A stretch of DNA of 64,000 bases from Phymatolithon calcareum (GCA_977006965.1 OZ345358.1:62001-126000), one strand, 5' to 3'. Positions 10,312 to 20,305 are shown, counted from the first letter of the stretch. Notes: generated from the letters alone by a model not told the origin. A program made the numbers and translations.

Positions 10312-10580
10312 TTTACGCACATTGACGCACAGGGAACAGTTGCAATCAACTCCCAAATACAAGAGCAATACTGCCCTGCGCGTACTTGTGCGGGAGAGTC
10401 ACGTTGGTGGGCGGAGGAGGTTCTGAAAAATATGATTCAAAGTGTATAGCAGCTATACACTTTGAATCATACCAGTATGATAAGGCCTTGTTCTCGAAGG
10501 GTGGAGTTTCAAAGCTGCATTTTATGGGAGAAAATGCAGCTTTGAAACTCCACCTTTCGAAAACAAGGGTGTATCATAAC
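10312..10580. repeat. Hairpin module 5
   Basis: R spacer at 10312-10430. Palindrome A at 10431-10471 has perfect 20-bp arms around a single central A (centre 10451). Hairpin B core at 10487-10567 has outer TATGATA (10476) and ATCATAA arms. This is one of the best-preserved copies. Confidence 0.92.
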
Positions 10581-10679
10581 ACAAAATTTCGATTCTGACA
10601 GCTGTCTCTGTGAACAAGGAAAACCTATTTTACTGATAGAATTTCGAATAAGCTCGCAAAGTTTGTTCACAAACTTCCG

Positions 10680-10962
10680 CACAATCTTCCAGTTTACGCG
10701 CATTGACGCGCAGAGAAGGAGTTGCAATCAAGTTTAAAATATGAGAGCAATAGTGCGCTGTGCGTTCGCGTGCGGGAGCGTTCCGTTAGTCGGCGGAGAA
10801 GGTTCTGAAAAGTAAGATTCAAAGTGTATAGCAGCTATACACTTTGAATCATACCTGTATGATAAGGCGTTGTTTTCGAAGGGTGGAGTTTCAAAGCTGC
10901 ATTTTGTGTGGAAAAATGCAGCTTTGAAACTCCACCCTTCGAAATCAGGATTGTATCATAAC
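10680..10962. repeat. Hairpin module 6
   Basis: R spacer at 10680-10812. Palindrome A at 10813-10853 has one arm mismatch (TAAGATTC against GAATCATA). Hairpin B core is about 10875-10944 and ends in TATCATAAC. It lies about 100 bp upstream of the TATA box of the second ParB gene. Confidence 0.9.
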
Positions 10963-11069
10963 ATAGTAATTCGACTTTGACAACTGTCCTGAGCGTTCAA
11001 TGAGCATGTACCATATGAATTTTCTCCACCTATAAACCGCATGGGGCGCAAAAGATACGAGAAATTCAG

Positions 11070-11077
11070 TATATAAG
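11070..11077 (+). promoter_or_regulatory. Probable TATA box
   Basis: TATATAAG lies 195 bp upstream of the ATG at 11273, in an otherwise non-repetitive leader that starts after hairpin module 6. The link to the gene is inferred from position. Confidence 0.5.
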
Positions 11078-11272
11078 GGTGGCTCGCAGTGCAAAAATCT
11101 GAACGGTCAAATTTTGTTTCGGCCAGTTCTCTGCATTTAGGGTGCTGCTCCGTAGTCGAAGAGGCGTGTTCGTGTTCCTCCTGGACCTTGTCGCGTATTC
11201 CCTGCTCTCGCCCTTGCTGTATCTCGCCGCGCCGTCTGCATCTTGACATTAACCTCTACACGGAAGTCAATC

Positions 11273-14185
11273 ATGGCGAGTGATATTCTTAACGCATTTA
11301 CTGTGAGATCCGTGTATGTGCATTTGTCGCAACTCTACGAGCCGAAGCATCTATCTCGGGACAAGAATGCAGAGAAGATTGCAGATTTGCAAAGAAGTAT
11401 TACTTCGAACGGGTATCTGTCCTCCGGGTCTCGCATCGTTGCTACTTGGGCCCTCACGACGGCTACCGGAAAGCGAGAGTTGATGATCGTGGACGGTGTG
11501 CATCGTGCTAACGCCTTGAGGTTCGCGGTACAGAATGGCATGTCTAAACTTGCGGAAAATATTCCTGTCGATGTTTTGGAATTGGAAAAAGACGAGAAAG
11601 GGCACAGAGCGTGTATATCTCCTGCGCAATGCCTTGCGTTGGCCAGTCATTTCAATCACATCGGGGACAACAGGAGAACTGTCACTATGATTGATGATTT
11701 GCACACTGTATTCTCTACAATGGAGGTGCTGAAGGGCAAAGTGGATAACCAGAGTGATCGCACCTTGAGTGAAGAATTTGCACAGATGAAGGTGGTGGGA
11801 GGGAATAAGTCGGCCCAAACGTTACGCAACTATATCGTGGTTGCCAGAGCATTAGGGGGCCCGGAAACAAACGCTTGGATGGCTTTTCGTAACTGCTTTA
11901 ATGCTAAGAAGGCACAGAAGATTCCGCTTGAGTACTTGGTGCAAGCATGTTTTCGATCATTGGAGACGAATGAATTGAAGACCGCTGTTATATGGATGAC
12001 TTTTCTTCGAATGCAGGTGTCCGGGCAAAGGCGCGACGTGAGGACGGTGACCAAGACTGGGAACGGGGTGCTGACGGAGTCGACCGACAAAGTATTTGTT
12101 CATGAGATTTCTTTCCGCACTGAGAAGACATCGCTTCTCGACAGCATGATCGTTATGGCGAAAGTTGTGCTATCGGCCCGGAACGCGATGTCCCTGTCAT
12201 GGCATCAATACATGAACAGTAGTATGGAGGAAGTTGGACAGAGAGACTTCGCGTCCTATACGCTACCTTCTGTTACTGTGTGGAGCTATTGTAGAAGAGC
12301 TTGCGCGAAGTGGGATAAGCTCTTTCGTGCAGGCGTGTTGCCTGAGCTGTGTCATGTGCTGCATCCCTCGCCTGTACCGGTCGAGATACGACAGGCAATT
12401 GCTCATCACGAGAAGCATATGACGAGGGAAGCACGAAAAACAAATCGTGACCACAAGACGGATACGGATCTTCCTGTACCAGTTGTATCGTCTCCTGTTG
12501 ATATTGGGAAGGAAGAGGGGAACGATGGAAAGTCTGGGCAGCGTTCGGAAGACAAGAAAGTACCAGTTCCCCAAGATCGTATCGCTCCGTGGATAGTTAG
12601 GACTGATGCGGAAAAGACGCAGAGTGTTGCTCTAAAGGAGACAACGACATCCTCAGGTATTGTACTGTCGTCGAAAAAGTCCCTAGATTCAACCGTCGGG
12701 TTTGACCGCAGAACCAAGGTTGAACATTCACGAAATCGCTCCACAGGCAAGGCTGCAGGCGTTGTGGACAACAACATGGACGAAGAGAAGGCGCAGGGTA
12801 ACGGCCGAAGCATCGTCAATAGAATGCACAAGGATCACAGGCTGAGACGTTTTGTGGAGGCCGATGTAGACGAGGAAAAAGCCAGCGTTCAAGAATTTCG
12901 TTCCAAAGACAAGCGAAGACGATTGAATGTGGACGTTGAAAATCTGGTTTCTGACAATGAGGAAGAACCATCTGAACACAAACGGAAGCGTATCGGGGAT
13001 GATAACGTTGGTAACAATGCCGTTGTTGCTGGAGAAGCGTCTCGGTCCGAAGCTGGAAGAAAGAAAAGGGCCGGGAGAAAGGCAGCGATGTCTGAGTGCG
13101 ACAGGCAATCAGGCATGGAGACCATGAGTGACACGGATAGTGAGAGCTGTATCGTAAGAAAGGGGCAAGCGGAAGACAAGCCAATGACGAAGGCGGTGAA
13201 GCAGATTGACGAGGAAAAAGAAGATGAAAAGGAACAGAATTCGCTGGAACGCGAAATCTGGACAAACTCTCAGCTGTCGACTCCTTCGGCCAATAAGTCA
13301 AGCACTGGGCTGTCCCTCACAGAGGGACTAGGATGCAGCTTGAGATTGGAGGAAAAAGCTTTCTGGGATACCATTCATGTCGGGGTTCACAATGTGCAGC
13401 AAATGCAGGTGGAATGTCTTGGATTCTGCATTGTCGCTGGAGTGTGGAGCATGCCATGTTCTCGAAGTGCAATGGATCAGGTTTTGGATTGTGCGAGGGA
13501 CACTCTACAAGACGAAGTGCAAGAGGAGAACATGTGGATGGTGTTGCCGGACAGTGTGGGAAAGGGGAAGAAAAGATCGGCGGGGAAAGGACTGAGGAAG
13601 ATATCGCTTGGAACGAGGTTTTGGGATTACATGAAGCAATTTGATGAGGAATATGAAGCGAAAAGGTTCATAGACGAGACCATGAAAGGATTGGCGTCCT
13701 TAATGATGGAAAACGCAGACACGTTGAGAACACCTGTTTCAGGCAGTCGGGTTGTGGCTGAAAAGGAGGGATGCAGAGTGCAGGAGCCACGGACAGCTTT
13801 CAAGATGAATGCTGAACAAAAGTTTGAGCCAAGGAAGGAGGCATCGTTCATCTTGTTTTCGACGGGAAGAGATCCTTTGCCTATATTCGTGTGGCCGTTG
13901 AGCCACTTTTACGATAACGCAGGACCGCCGTATCCGCATCTGCGAGAGAAGAAAATAGAGATTCCACCGTATTCTATGTACATTGCCCGATCGGACATGA
14001 CGTGGGCCTACGCAGGGGTACCAGGGGATGAGGTTTTTGCGGATGGAAGGAAGTACGCTCTTCACTTGCAGTTGTTTTGTATGAACAAGACTCACAGTAT
14101 TGAAGGTAACTTGTACAACTCAAGTATTTTTCGTTACGTGGAAGATGGCCGCGGTTTACGTCTCTACGGAAGGCAGCGTGCATAG
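11273..14185 (+). CDS. ParB/Srx-like protein with degenerate dioxygenase-like C-terminus, 970 aa
   Basis: The start is the ATG at 11273. The frame extends slightly upstream, but without an ATG. The ParB-like signature MIVDGVHRANALRF has its Asp at residue 74. A long charged linker (about 380-680) is rich in Lys, Glu and Asp with several basic clusters. The C-terminal segment near residues 880-940 aligns with the dioxygenase domain of the upstream gene: IEIPPYSMYIARSDMTWAYAG against MIPPYSIFFGRGDLTHAGAG. However, the distal His is replaced by Trp911 and no HxD is found in the matching region. The catalytic fold is therefore probably retained without iron chemistry. It may act as a binding or regulatory partner of the active-looking paralogue; that role is inference. 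Confidence 0.7.
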   Translation: MASDILNAFTVRSVYVHLSQLYEPKHLSRDKNAEKIADLQRSITSNGYLSSGSRIVATWALTTATGKRELMIVDGVHRANALRFAVQNGMSKLAENIPVDVLELEKDEKGHRACISPAQCLALASHFNHIGDNRRTVTMIDDLHTVFSTMEVLKGKVDNQSDRTLSEEFAQMKVVGGNKSAQTLRNYIVVARALGGPETNAWMAFRNCFNAKKAQKIPLEYLVQACFRSLETNELKTAVIWMTFLRMQVSGQRRDVRTVTKTGNGVLTESTDKVFVHEISFRTEKTSLLDSMIVMAKVVLSARNAMSLSWHQYMNSSMEEVGQRDFASYTLPSVTVWSYCRRACAKWDKLFRAGVLPELCHVLHPSPVPVEIRQAIAHHEKHMTREARKTNRDHKTDTDLPVPVVSSPVDIGKEEGNDGKSGQRSEDKKVPVPQDRIAPWIVRTDAEKTQSVALKETTTSSGIVLSSKKSLDSTVGFDRRTKVEHSRNRSTGKAAGVVDNNMDEEKAQGNGRSIVNRMHKDHRLRRFVEADVDEEKASVQEFRSKDKRRRLNVDVENLVSDNEEEPSEHKRKRIGDDNVGNNAVVAGEASRSEAGRKKRAGRKAAMSECDRQSGMETMSDTDSESCIVRKGQAEDKPMTKAVKQIDEEKEDEKEQNSLEREIWTNSQLSTPSANKSSTGLSLTEGLGCSLRLEEKAFWDTIHVGVHNVQQMQVECLGFCIVAGVWSMPCSRSAMDQVLDCARDTLQDEVQEENMWMVLPDSVGKGKKRSAGKGLRKISLGTRFWDYMKQFDEEYEAKRFIDETMKGLASLMMENADTLRTPVSGSRVVAEKEGCRVQEPRTAFKMNAEQKFEPRKEASFILFSTGRDPLPIFVWPLSHFYDNAGPPYPHLREKKIEIPPYSMYIARSDMTWAYAGVPGDEVFADGRKYALHLQLFCMNKTHSIEGNLYNSSIFRYVEDGRGLRLYGRQRA

Positions 14186-14301
14186 AAAGTAGTAAAGTTG
14201 ATTATGTTTGGTAATGTCTGTGAAATGAAATTAAAACATAGCGAATGTGTTCAATCGTCCAAAGAACAGCCGCTATTCATGTCGTTATGTGTGAGAACAG
14301 G

Positions 14302-14336
14302 GTATGATACGAAGTGTATAGCAGCTATACACGTCG
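14302..14336. repeat. Partial palindrome A (module 7)
   Basis: The left arm and centre read TATGATACGAAGTGTATAGC then AGCTATACAC, after which the right arm is lost. The TACGAAG variant of the left arm is the one used in the tandem array at 21.7-22.3 kb, not the TTCAAAG variant of the neighbouring modules. Confidence 0.8.
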
Positions 14337-14364
14337 TCAAGTTAGCTCACAAACTTCGGCACCA

Positions 14365-14641
14365 TCTTCTAGTTTACGCACATTGACGCGCAGAGTAGAG
14401 TTGTAATCAAGTTTCAAATACGAGAGCAATAGCGCCCTGTGCGTTCGTGTGCGGGAGCGTCGTGTCGGTGCGCAGAGCAGGTATTGAAAAGTATGATTCA
14501 AAGTGTATAGCAGCTATACACTTTGAATCATACGTGTATGATAAGGCGTTGTTCTCGAAGGGTGGAGTTTCAAAGCTGCATTTTTTGGGAAAAAATGCAG
14601 CTTTGAAACTCCACCCTTCGAAATCAGGAGTGTATCATAAC
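14365..14641. repeat. Hairpin module 8
   Basis: R spacer at 14365-14491. Palindrome A at 14492-14532 has perfect 20-bp arms. Hairpin B core at 14553-14622 is almost perfect and ends in TATCATAAC. Confidence 0.92.
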
Positions 14642-14754
14642 ACAAAATATCGATTTTGAGAGCTGTCTCTGTGAACAAGGAAAACCTATTTTACTGCTAA
14701 ATTTTCGATTAAGCTCGCAAAGTTTGATCACAAAGTTCAGCACCATCTTCCAGT

Positions 14755-14882
14755 TTACGCACATTGACGCGCAGAGTAGAGTTGCAATCAACTTTCAAAT
14801 ACGAGAGTAATAGTGCGCTGTGCGCTCACGTGCGGGAGCGTCACGTTGGTAGGTATGAGACGAAGTGTATAGCCGCTACACG
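14755..14882. repeat. Hairpin module 9, truncated by the hAT element
   Basis: The R spacer is present and palindrome A begins at 14853 in a variant form. It stops at 14882, exactly where the hAT terminal repeat starts. Hairpin B is absent on either side of that element. Confidence 0.8.
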
Positions 14883-15068
14883 CAGGGGTTGCGCCAATTC
14901 CATTGCTATCAATTTAATTACAATTTTTCCCAATTCCACCCAAATTGGTTCTTCGAACTGAATTGCAATTCGAATTGGTCGCACCTAGTACTGTTGATCG
15001 AAGTAGATGAACATTGCACCAGGTGAATGTTATGAGGGGGAAGGGGGGAGTTGAGCAGAATATTGAGG

Positions 15069-15231
15069 GAATCAACGTACTCACCTCACGTTCAGTACGT
15101 GGTCTTTTTTCTAATAATACGCAGAGTACGTAGATGAACATCAGACACAGAACATTAATCGGATGCAAGAATCAACGTACTTACCTTATGTCCAGTACGT
15201 GGTATTTGTTCTAGTAATACCCAGAGTACGT
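15069..15231. repeat. Two direct repeats of about 62 bp, 100 bp apart
   Basis: GAATCAACGTACT at 15069 and 15169 each begin a unit running through CAGTACGTGGT to AGAGTACGT. They lie in the subterminal part of the hAT element and are rich in the palindromic core GTAC. Confidence 0.7.
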
Positions 15232-15460
15232 TCTGTATGCCATCAAAACATCTCGGAAACTTGGGCCATGGCTACTTCTTAATTTTTTACATAAAGACGA
15301 GATTGAGCCGTTGAACTCCCAACGGTTTCAACAATGGGCCTATTCATGTGCTATCATCTACTTTGCTGTATCGATCAATTTACCAACCAGATACAGCACA
15401 ACGGCTTGAATGTCTTTATCTACGATTAGAGTCCAGAAGTCACGATGTTTCAATCTCAAG

Positions 15461-15468
15461 TATAAAAG
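15461..15468 (+). promoter_or_regulatory. Probable TATA box of the hAT transposase remnant
   Basis: TATAAAAG lies 140 bp upstream of the ATG at 15601, inside the hAT element. Confidence 0.55.
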
Positions 15469-15600
15469 GGATAGCATTCGATCTCTTGTTTTGAAAACTA
15501 TCAGCCTTCTCCGAAATTCTCGCGCAATCCCCTTCACAGTCGAGTCCAACCCATCTACCAGACCTCGTTCAACGTTCCAGCACATTCCGCTCTACTAGCG

Positions 15601-16042
15601 ATGACACTACCTTCACCGAAACCAAAGCCGAAACTAGTTGTGCAGCTGCTTATGAAGCTCATTTGAGAACAAACCCGTGAAATACACTCGCGTCAAGTAG
15701 GCCTAACTCGACGGAATGTGCCATTTTGCGTCTATCTCTGCTCAAAGGGTGATCAGTGTCCCGTAGAAAGTGATTTTTTCTTCGAAAAGGGTACTGGGTT
15801 CTCCAACCCGTACAATCATCTCAAGCATTGCATTGGAGGTGGAAGCGAAGAACATTTGCTAGAGATATACAGAGCCGTTCTTGCCGAGAAGTTGTGATCC
15901 GGGTCGTCGTTCACAGTTCAATCGTTAATGGTGATGAAGCTCACGGAACGTGAAAAGGCGATGAACAGCTATCTTAGGATTGATGTCTATATTGTGGGAA
16001 GCCTTCCAATTGCAATGCGAATAGCTGGAAAAAAAACTGAGC
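15601..16042 (+). pseudogene. Remnant of hAT transposase N-terminus with zinc-finger-like motif
   Basis: An ATG at 15601 starts a frame that meets a TGA at 15664, then stays open in the same frame to 15897. The second part holds CxxxxC, a further Cys, and FSNPYNHLKHC, resembling the BED-type zinc fingers at the start of many hAT transposases. A shifted frame from 15928 (MVMKLTEREKAMNSYL) looks like a further fragment. The catalytic domain is missing. The element could not mobilise itself. Confidence 0.6.
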
Positions 16043-16104
16043 AATTAAATTGATAAATTTCACCCAGAACTGCAATCGCGAACAATGGAATTGGCGCAAC
16101 CCCT

Positions 16105-16229
16105 GATTTGCACTGACGTGAGGGATCACTCAGAATCCACATTGTTTTTTTGTGGGAAATCTATTAGCTGTATGCAGCAGCAAGAAAAGGTTCAACAGGG
16201 CGGATTTGCACTGAGGTGAGGGATCACTC
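16105..16229. repeat. Short direct repeat pair flanking about 70 bp
   Basis: GATTTGCACTGACGTGAGGG at 16105 recurs at 16202 with one change, continuing GATCACTC in both. The first copy abuts the right end of the hAT element. Confidence 0.7.
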
Positions 16230-16249
16230 GAAAATACAATTTTTGATGT

Positions 16250-18250
16250 GACATAAGGTCGGAAAGTACGCGTGTACACATGTGCAGATGGCGAGTGAGA
16301 GAAGAGGCGTACCTGAGGCATGGGTCGCAAAGCGTAAGAGGTGGGTGGACAAGAGGAATACCGGAGGCAGAAGGGGTAGAAGGGGACTCCATAAGGGCCG
16401 TATTTGATGAAAGGAAAAAAAGGGCGCAAGGGGAAAATAAGGTGTGGTACAAGGGCTGAAAAGGGAGTGATAAGACAGGCACAAAGATATAATGGGGCGT
16501 GGCAAGGAGAGCAGTAACGGGGAAAGGGGTAAAAAGTGGCGGAGAATGAAGTCGAAAGTGGGAGGAATGGCATAAGGGGGAGAAGGGCGTCAAATGGGAG
16601 TGACATAAAGGTGAAATGAATGGGCTTAACGTTTGTGATTGGAGTTGCAAGAAGGGCAGAAGGGGAGAATGAAGACTGACACAAGGCGCAAGGAGTAGAA
16701 GAATAGTGACACAACGGGCGTACTAAGGGAAAAATGAGGGATGAAAGGCTGCGCAAGTAGTAAATGAAGACAAATTGAGTAAAAGACCAATGAAAAAAGG
16801 GCACAAGGAGTACAAGAGGGGTTAAGAGAAGGTCAAAAGATATGAAAAAGGAGTGACACAAAGCGCACAAGGGGTAGAAGCCATGTTCCAAGAAGAACAA
16901 AGGGGAAAAAGGGACGAGAAAGGAGGGCATTGTAGATGAGTCTCGCAGCTTGTTACAAACTCAGCCAGACACCTCGGATCTCCAAGAGATATTGTTGCTT
17001 CCGGATCATGAGGTTGTTGTTATGGTTGCTCTAGCTGCTCTGCCTTCCCCAGCTCGGGAGGCTGTAACCGGGTTTTATACTGTTTCTAAATACTATCATA
17101 GGTAGCCATGTAACTACCAGCTATGTTCGGGATATTGCTATGGGACGTCGATACCTTATCTGGTAACACTACATAGACTTATGTTACTATCCATATTAGG
17201 AGCGTGCCCAGAAATTGCGGTAGTCAGACTGTACGTGGTAAATCTTGCACGCAATGCAATATCGTACAAGAAGGACAGTACGCTTATGTGCTTGTGCCCA
17301 GCGTAGACGCATAATTGTCTACAGCATACAATGTGAGTGACACAAGGGGAGGAAAGGTTGAAACGGAAGTGAAACGAAGGTCGTACAGATGGCAATGGAA
17401 TGGCCGAAGTGGCGAAATGAGTAACCGCCGAGTGAGACGGAGGGATGGAGAGGGGAGTGTCACAAGAGGCGTACCAGTGGCCACGGCGTGACAGAAAAGA
17501 AAAAAGCTGACTGAAATAAGGAACGTCAGGTGAAGCAAGGGACGAGAACGACAGAAGGGGGAGGGAGTCGTAAAATTGGAGTGACACAAAAGACGCACCA
17601 GGGGTGTAAGGAGTGGGCCCGAGGGATATAGGGGAGGTTCAAGAAGGGTAGAATAGGAAAATGGAGATGGACAAAACGGAAGCAAAGGGTAGAAGGTGAG
17701 TGGTATGAGGGTCGTACTAACGGAAAGAGAGCGTGACAAATTTCCGCAAGGAATAAGTTGGGAGAAACGCAAAAAGTTGAAGGGGAGTGACGACACGGGC
17801 ACAAGGGGTATAAGCGATGTGCCAAGAAGGGCAAAGTGGAAAAAGGGTCGAGCACAAGTGATGAAATGGAAATGATGCAAAACGCGGAAGGGGTAAAGCG
17901 AGAGCGACACGAGGAGCGTATCGAGGGCAGCGGAGTGATGAAATTGTGGAAAGTAGCAGGCGGAGAGTGGCACATAGCGTGAATAGGAAAAATCCAGAGT
18001 GACACAGGGCGGATGGAGGAGGAACGAGAGAGCGGATACACAGGACGCGAGTAATTACAAGTGTGGCGGATCAGTACGGGAAGAGAGAAATTTGGGGGTG
18101 ACGAAGTGCAGACCAGTGACGCATGGAGCGGAGCAAGGACACGAGGTGGAACGTTGGGCAGATCAGGACACGGGATTCACACGAAGAGCGAACAAAGGTT
18201 AGCGGAGGGTAAATATGTAATACACGGAGACGGGAGGTGGACGGGGAAGG
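16250..18250. repeat. Purine-rich degenerate minisatellite
   Basis: About 2 kb, interrupted near 16940-17330 by ordinary sequence, is made of imperfect units resembling GAGTGACACAAGGCGCACAA followed by GGGGTAGAAG. The + strand is strongly purine-rich, so the - strand shows long but meaningless Ser/Leu/Phe/Pro-rich open frames. No gene was recognised. Confidence 0.65.
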
Positions 18251-18327
18251 ACACTAAATTGGAGGAAGAGATCTTTTGTTTAAGTTCCATACTTTGCAGT
18301 CTTCATTTTCTATGTTTTGCATAGGCG

Positions 18328-18430
18328 CGAAGCGCGACAGCGTGTATAGAAACTAGTTAATGTGTCGTGCTTGTGTTTGGTATTGTCTCTGAAATGAAAT
18401 TAAAAGAGTGCGAATGTGTTCAATCATCCA
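18328..18430 (+). pseudogene. 3'-terminal remnant of a third ParB2-like gene
   Basis: About 100 bp match the end of the gene at 11273-14185 and its 3' flank: the last codons (ARQRV-stop against GRQRA-stop), then shared blocks including CTGAAATGAAATTAAAA and CGAATGTGTTCAATC. The rest of the gene is gone, replaced upstream by minisatellite. This shows the ParB-type gene was once duplicated here. Confidence 0.6.
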
Positions 18431-18756
18431 CCCCTTTCTGATGACCGTCTCCGCCACTACGTTTTCGTCGACGGTTCGCTCGGAAAGATGTTTTAAATTT
18501 ATCGCTAGTTTACTCCAGCCGTGACAATTAAGAAGAAGACTGTAGACGATGAAGTGGGCGATGTCGAACCCAGGGTCTTAGTGAAAGGAGTGTCAAATTA
18601 TGAACTACGTTTAAAACAATTACACTAAAGATATTTTCTCATACTGGAAATCACACGGGGATGGAATTGGTTGACCACGAAAAACCTAGTTTTTGAAAAT
18701 ATTTCTGTGGTTGTTTGGTTTAAATAGTGCAAGATCTTGTAAAGGCAAATGTACGC

Positions 18757-18880
18757 GCATCGATGTGTCACCCAGAACATATTTCTGTACTCTACACGCA
18801 GGGAAGAAATCCTTTGAATGTACTTCCTTCCGGCGTGTAGAGCATGGAAATGCGTTCTGGGCGACACAACGATGTGCATA
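18757..18880. repeat. Imperfect long hairpin (arms about 50 bp)
   Basis: Left arm starts GCGCATCGATGTGTCACCCA and the right arm mirrors it with roughly one change in six, running through CTACACGC at the loop. Confidence 0.7.
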
Positions 18881-19004
18881 AAATTTTCGACCATCCGGAC
18901 TGTCCGCATGGATCATCCCGCGTAGGAAGAATTTCTTCAGTTCTGGATTGATCATGTTCAGGAAATTTGAAAACATATCGTCTGGCTTTGCGCTTGCTCG
19001 CCTC

Positions 19005-19075
19005 TTCATTTTTCCGCATCCAGGTTGTCTGCAGGGCCTCATGGCCCTGCAGACAACCTGGATGCGGAAAAATGA
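19005..19075. repeat. Near-perfect hairpin (arms about 33 bp, loop about 4 nt)
   Basis: Arms run from TTCATTTTTCCGCATCC through CTGCAGGGCC to a short TCAT loop and back without mismatch. Confidence 0.92.
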
Positions 19076-19116
19076 ACAGTAATACTGCTAAAACTTGGTT
19101 CGCAGAGTAAGAAAAT

Positions 19117-19232
19117 GAAATATTTGCAGCAGGACGTTCGATCAATTATCGAATATGAAAAACTCGAGACAAGAAAATATTTGCAGCAGGACGTTCCATC
19201 AATTATCGAATTTGGAAAACTCGAGACAAGAA
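19117..19232. repeat. Tandem duplication, period about 58 bp
   Basis: AATATTTGCAGCAGGACGTT begins two adjacent copies ending ACTCGAGACAAG, with three substitutions. Confidence 0.85.
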
Positions 19233-19278
19233 CGACTTTTCAATTGTGGAGATCTTGATTCCCGCAGAGTTAAGGACT

Positions 19279-19378
19279 AGCTCCGCATCCCAATGACGAA
19301 GTCGGAAGTGGAAGTGTATGGTTCGACGAATTCAAACTAAACTATACACTTCCGACTTCGTCATTGGGATGTGGAGCT
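19279..19378. repeat. Long hairpin with GTCGGAAGT-containing arms
   Basis: Arms beginning AGCTCCGCATCCCAATGACG pair with the mirrored copy at 19343-19378 with one mismatch. A related hairpin is at 20810-20900, and only the right half occurs near 20309. Confidence 0.85.
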
Positions 19379-19820
19379 GGTCCACACAAGCTTCAAAGAA
19401 GAAACAACAAACAAGTTCAGCAACCGTGTAACTATATCGCGGGGAACTCACACGAGTTTTCGGCATACAGGCAGTGGGCAGAGCCATGGCCTTGGTTCTT
19501 GGTGGACATAATTTACATGCTTGTTAATACGAAACTTGAATGAACGTCTTGTTTGAAATGGTACATTTAATTTCCGTTTGCAACTCTCGACATTCCTTCT
19601 GTTCTCCGTCATTGAGAAGAATACTTATTGCTGCTCTGTTGCTTTGTTCCGGCACATTTTTGGGGAGTCCGATTTGTCTCATCCTAATGCCTTAATTTTT
19701 CGTGGACAACCTTAACGTGGTTGCCATAGAGAATAGGGAATTCGTTCGTGAGTGCGACGAAGTGATGCGGAAACAGGCGAGGTTGCGCTTTCGAGGCGGT
19801 CCACAACTGGAACCGATTCA

Positions 19821-19924
19821 GAAAAGCTGAAGCTCGTGGCATCCAAGTGTCTGAACATTGCAAAGCTGCACATATGCGACTTTGCAATGTTCAGACACGT
19901 GGATGCCACGAGCTTCAGCTTTTC
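19821..19924. repeat. Long hairpin, 44-bp arms
   Basis: Arms start GAAAAGCTGAAGCTCGTGGC and pair to the mirrored arm ending at 19924, around a loop of about 15 nt. It is directly followed by the 12-mer A/T array. Confidence 0.9.
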
Positions 19925-20305
19925 ATTTACAATAACATGTACAATTTCATTTACAATTACAATTAAAGTTAAATTTACAATTCCATTGACATTTCCATTT
20001 ACAATTCCGTTTACAATTCCATTCTCAATTCCATTCACAATTCCATTTACAGTTTCACATACAATTCCATGTACAATTTCTTTTCAAGTTACAATGTCAG
20101 TTACAGTTACATGTAAAGTTACATTTACAATTCCAACATTTACAACAGATCCATTTACAATTACAAGAACAATTACATGTTAATGACAGTTCCAATATCA
20201 TGTACTTGGACATTTAAAATTAAATGTCCTATTACATTTCCAATTACATTTACAAGTACAGTTGCAATTAAATTTACTATAAAATTTACATTTACATTTG
20301 CCATT
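19925..20305. repeat. Degenerate 12-bp A/T-rich minisatellite
   Basis: Imperfect tandem units of CATTTACAATTA/C type, with variants such as CATTGACATTTC. The open frames here are low-complexity Ile/Thr/Phe strings. Confidence 0.85.

Larger units (their letters stand above)
14883..16105 (+). mobile_element. hAT-like DNA transposon, internally deleted (1.2 kb)
   Basis: The ends are perfect 23-bp inverted repeats, beginning CAGGGGTTGCGCCAATTCC at 14883 and mirrored at 16083-16105. The CAGGG start is typical of hAT ends. Inside are a TATA box, the 5' part of a transposase-like gene with a zinc-finger motif, and A/T-rich subterminal DNA. No 8-bp target duplication is visible: the flanks read GCTACACG on the left and ATTTGCAC on the right. 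One side was therefore probably rearranged after insertion. Confidence 0.8.

Noticed and set aside
16130-17973. Long minus-strand frames of 230-266 codons rich in Phe, Leu, Ser and Pro
   Set aside because: They are the complement of a purine-rich minisatellite; the open frames follow from base bias.
19752-20183. Open frame with repeated Thr/Ile/Phe
   Set aside because: It is the translation of the 12-mer A/T minisatellite and of hairpin arms.
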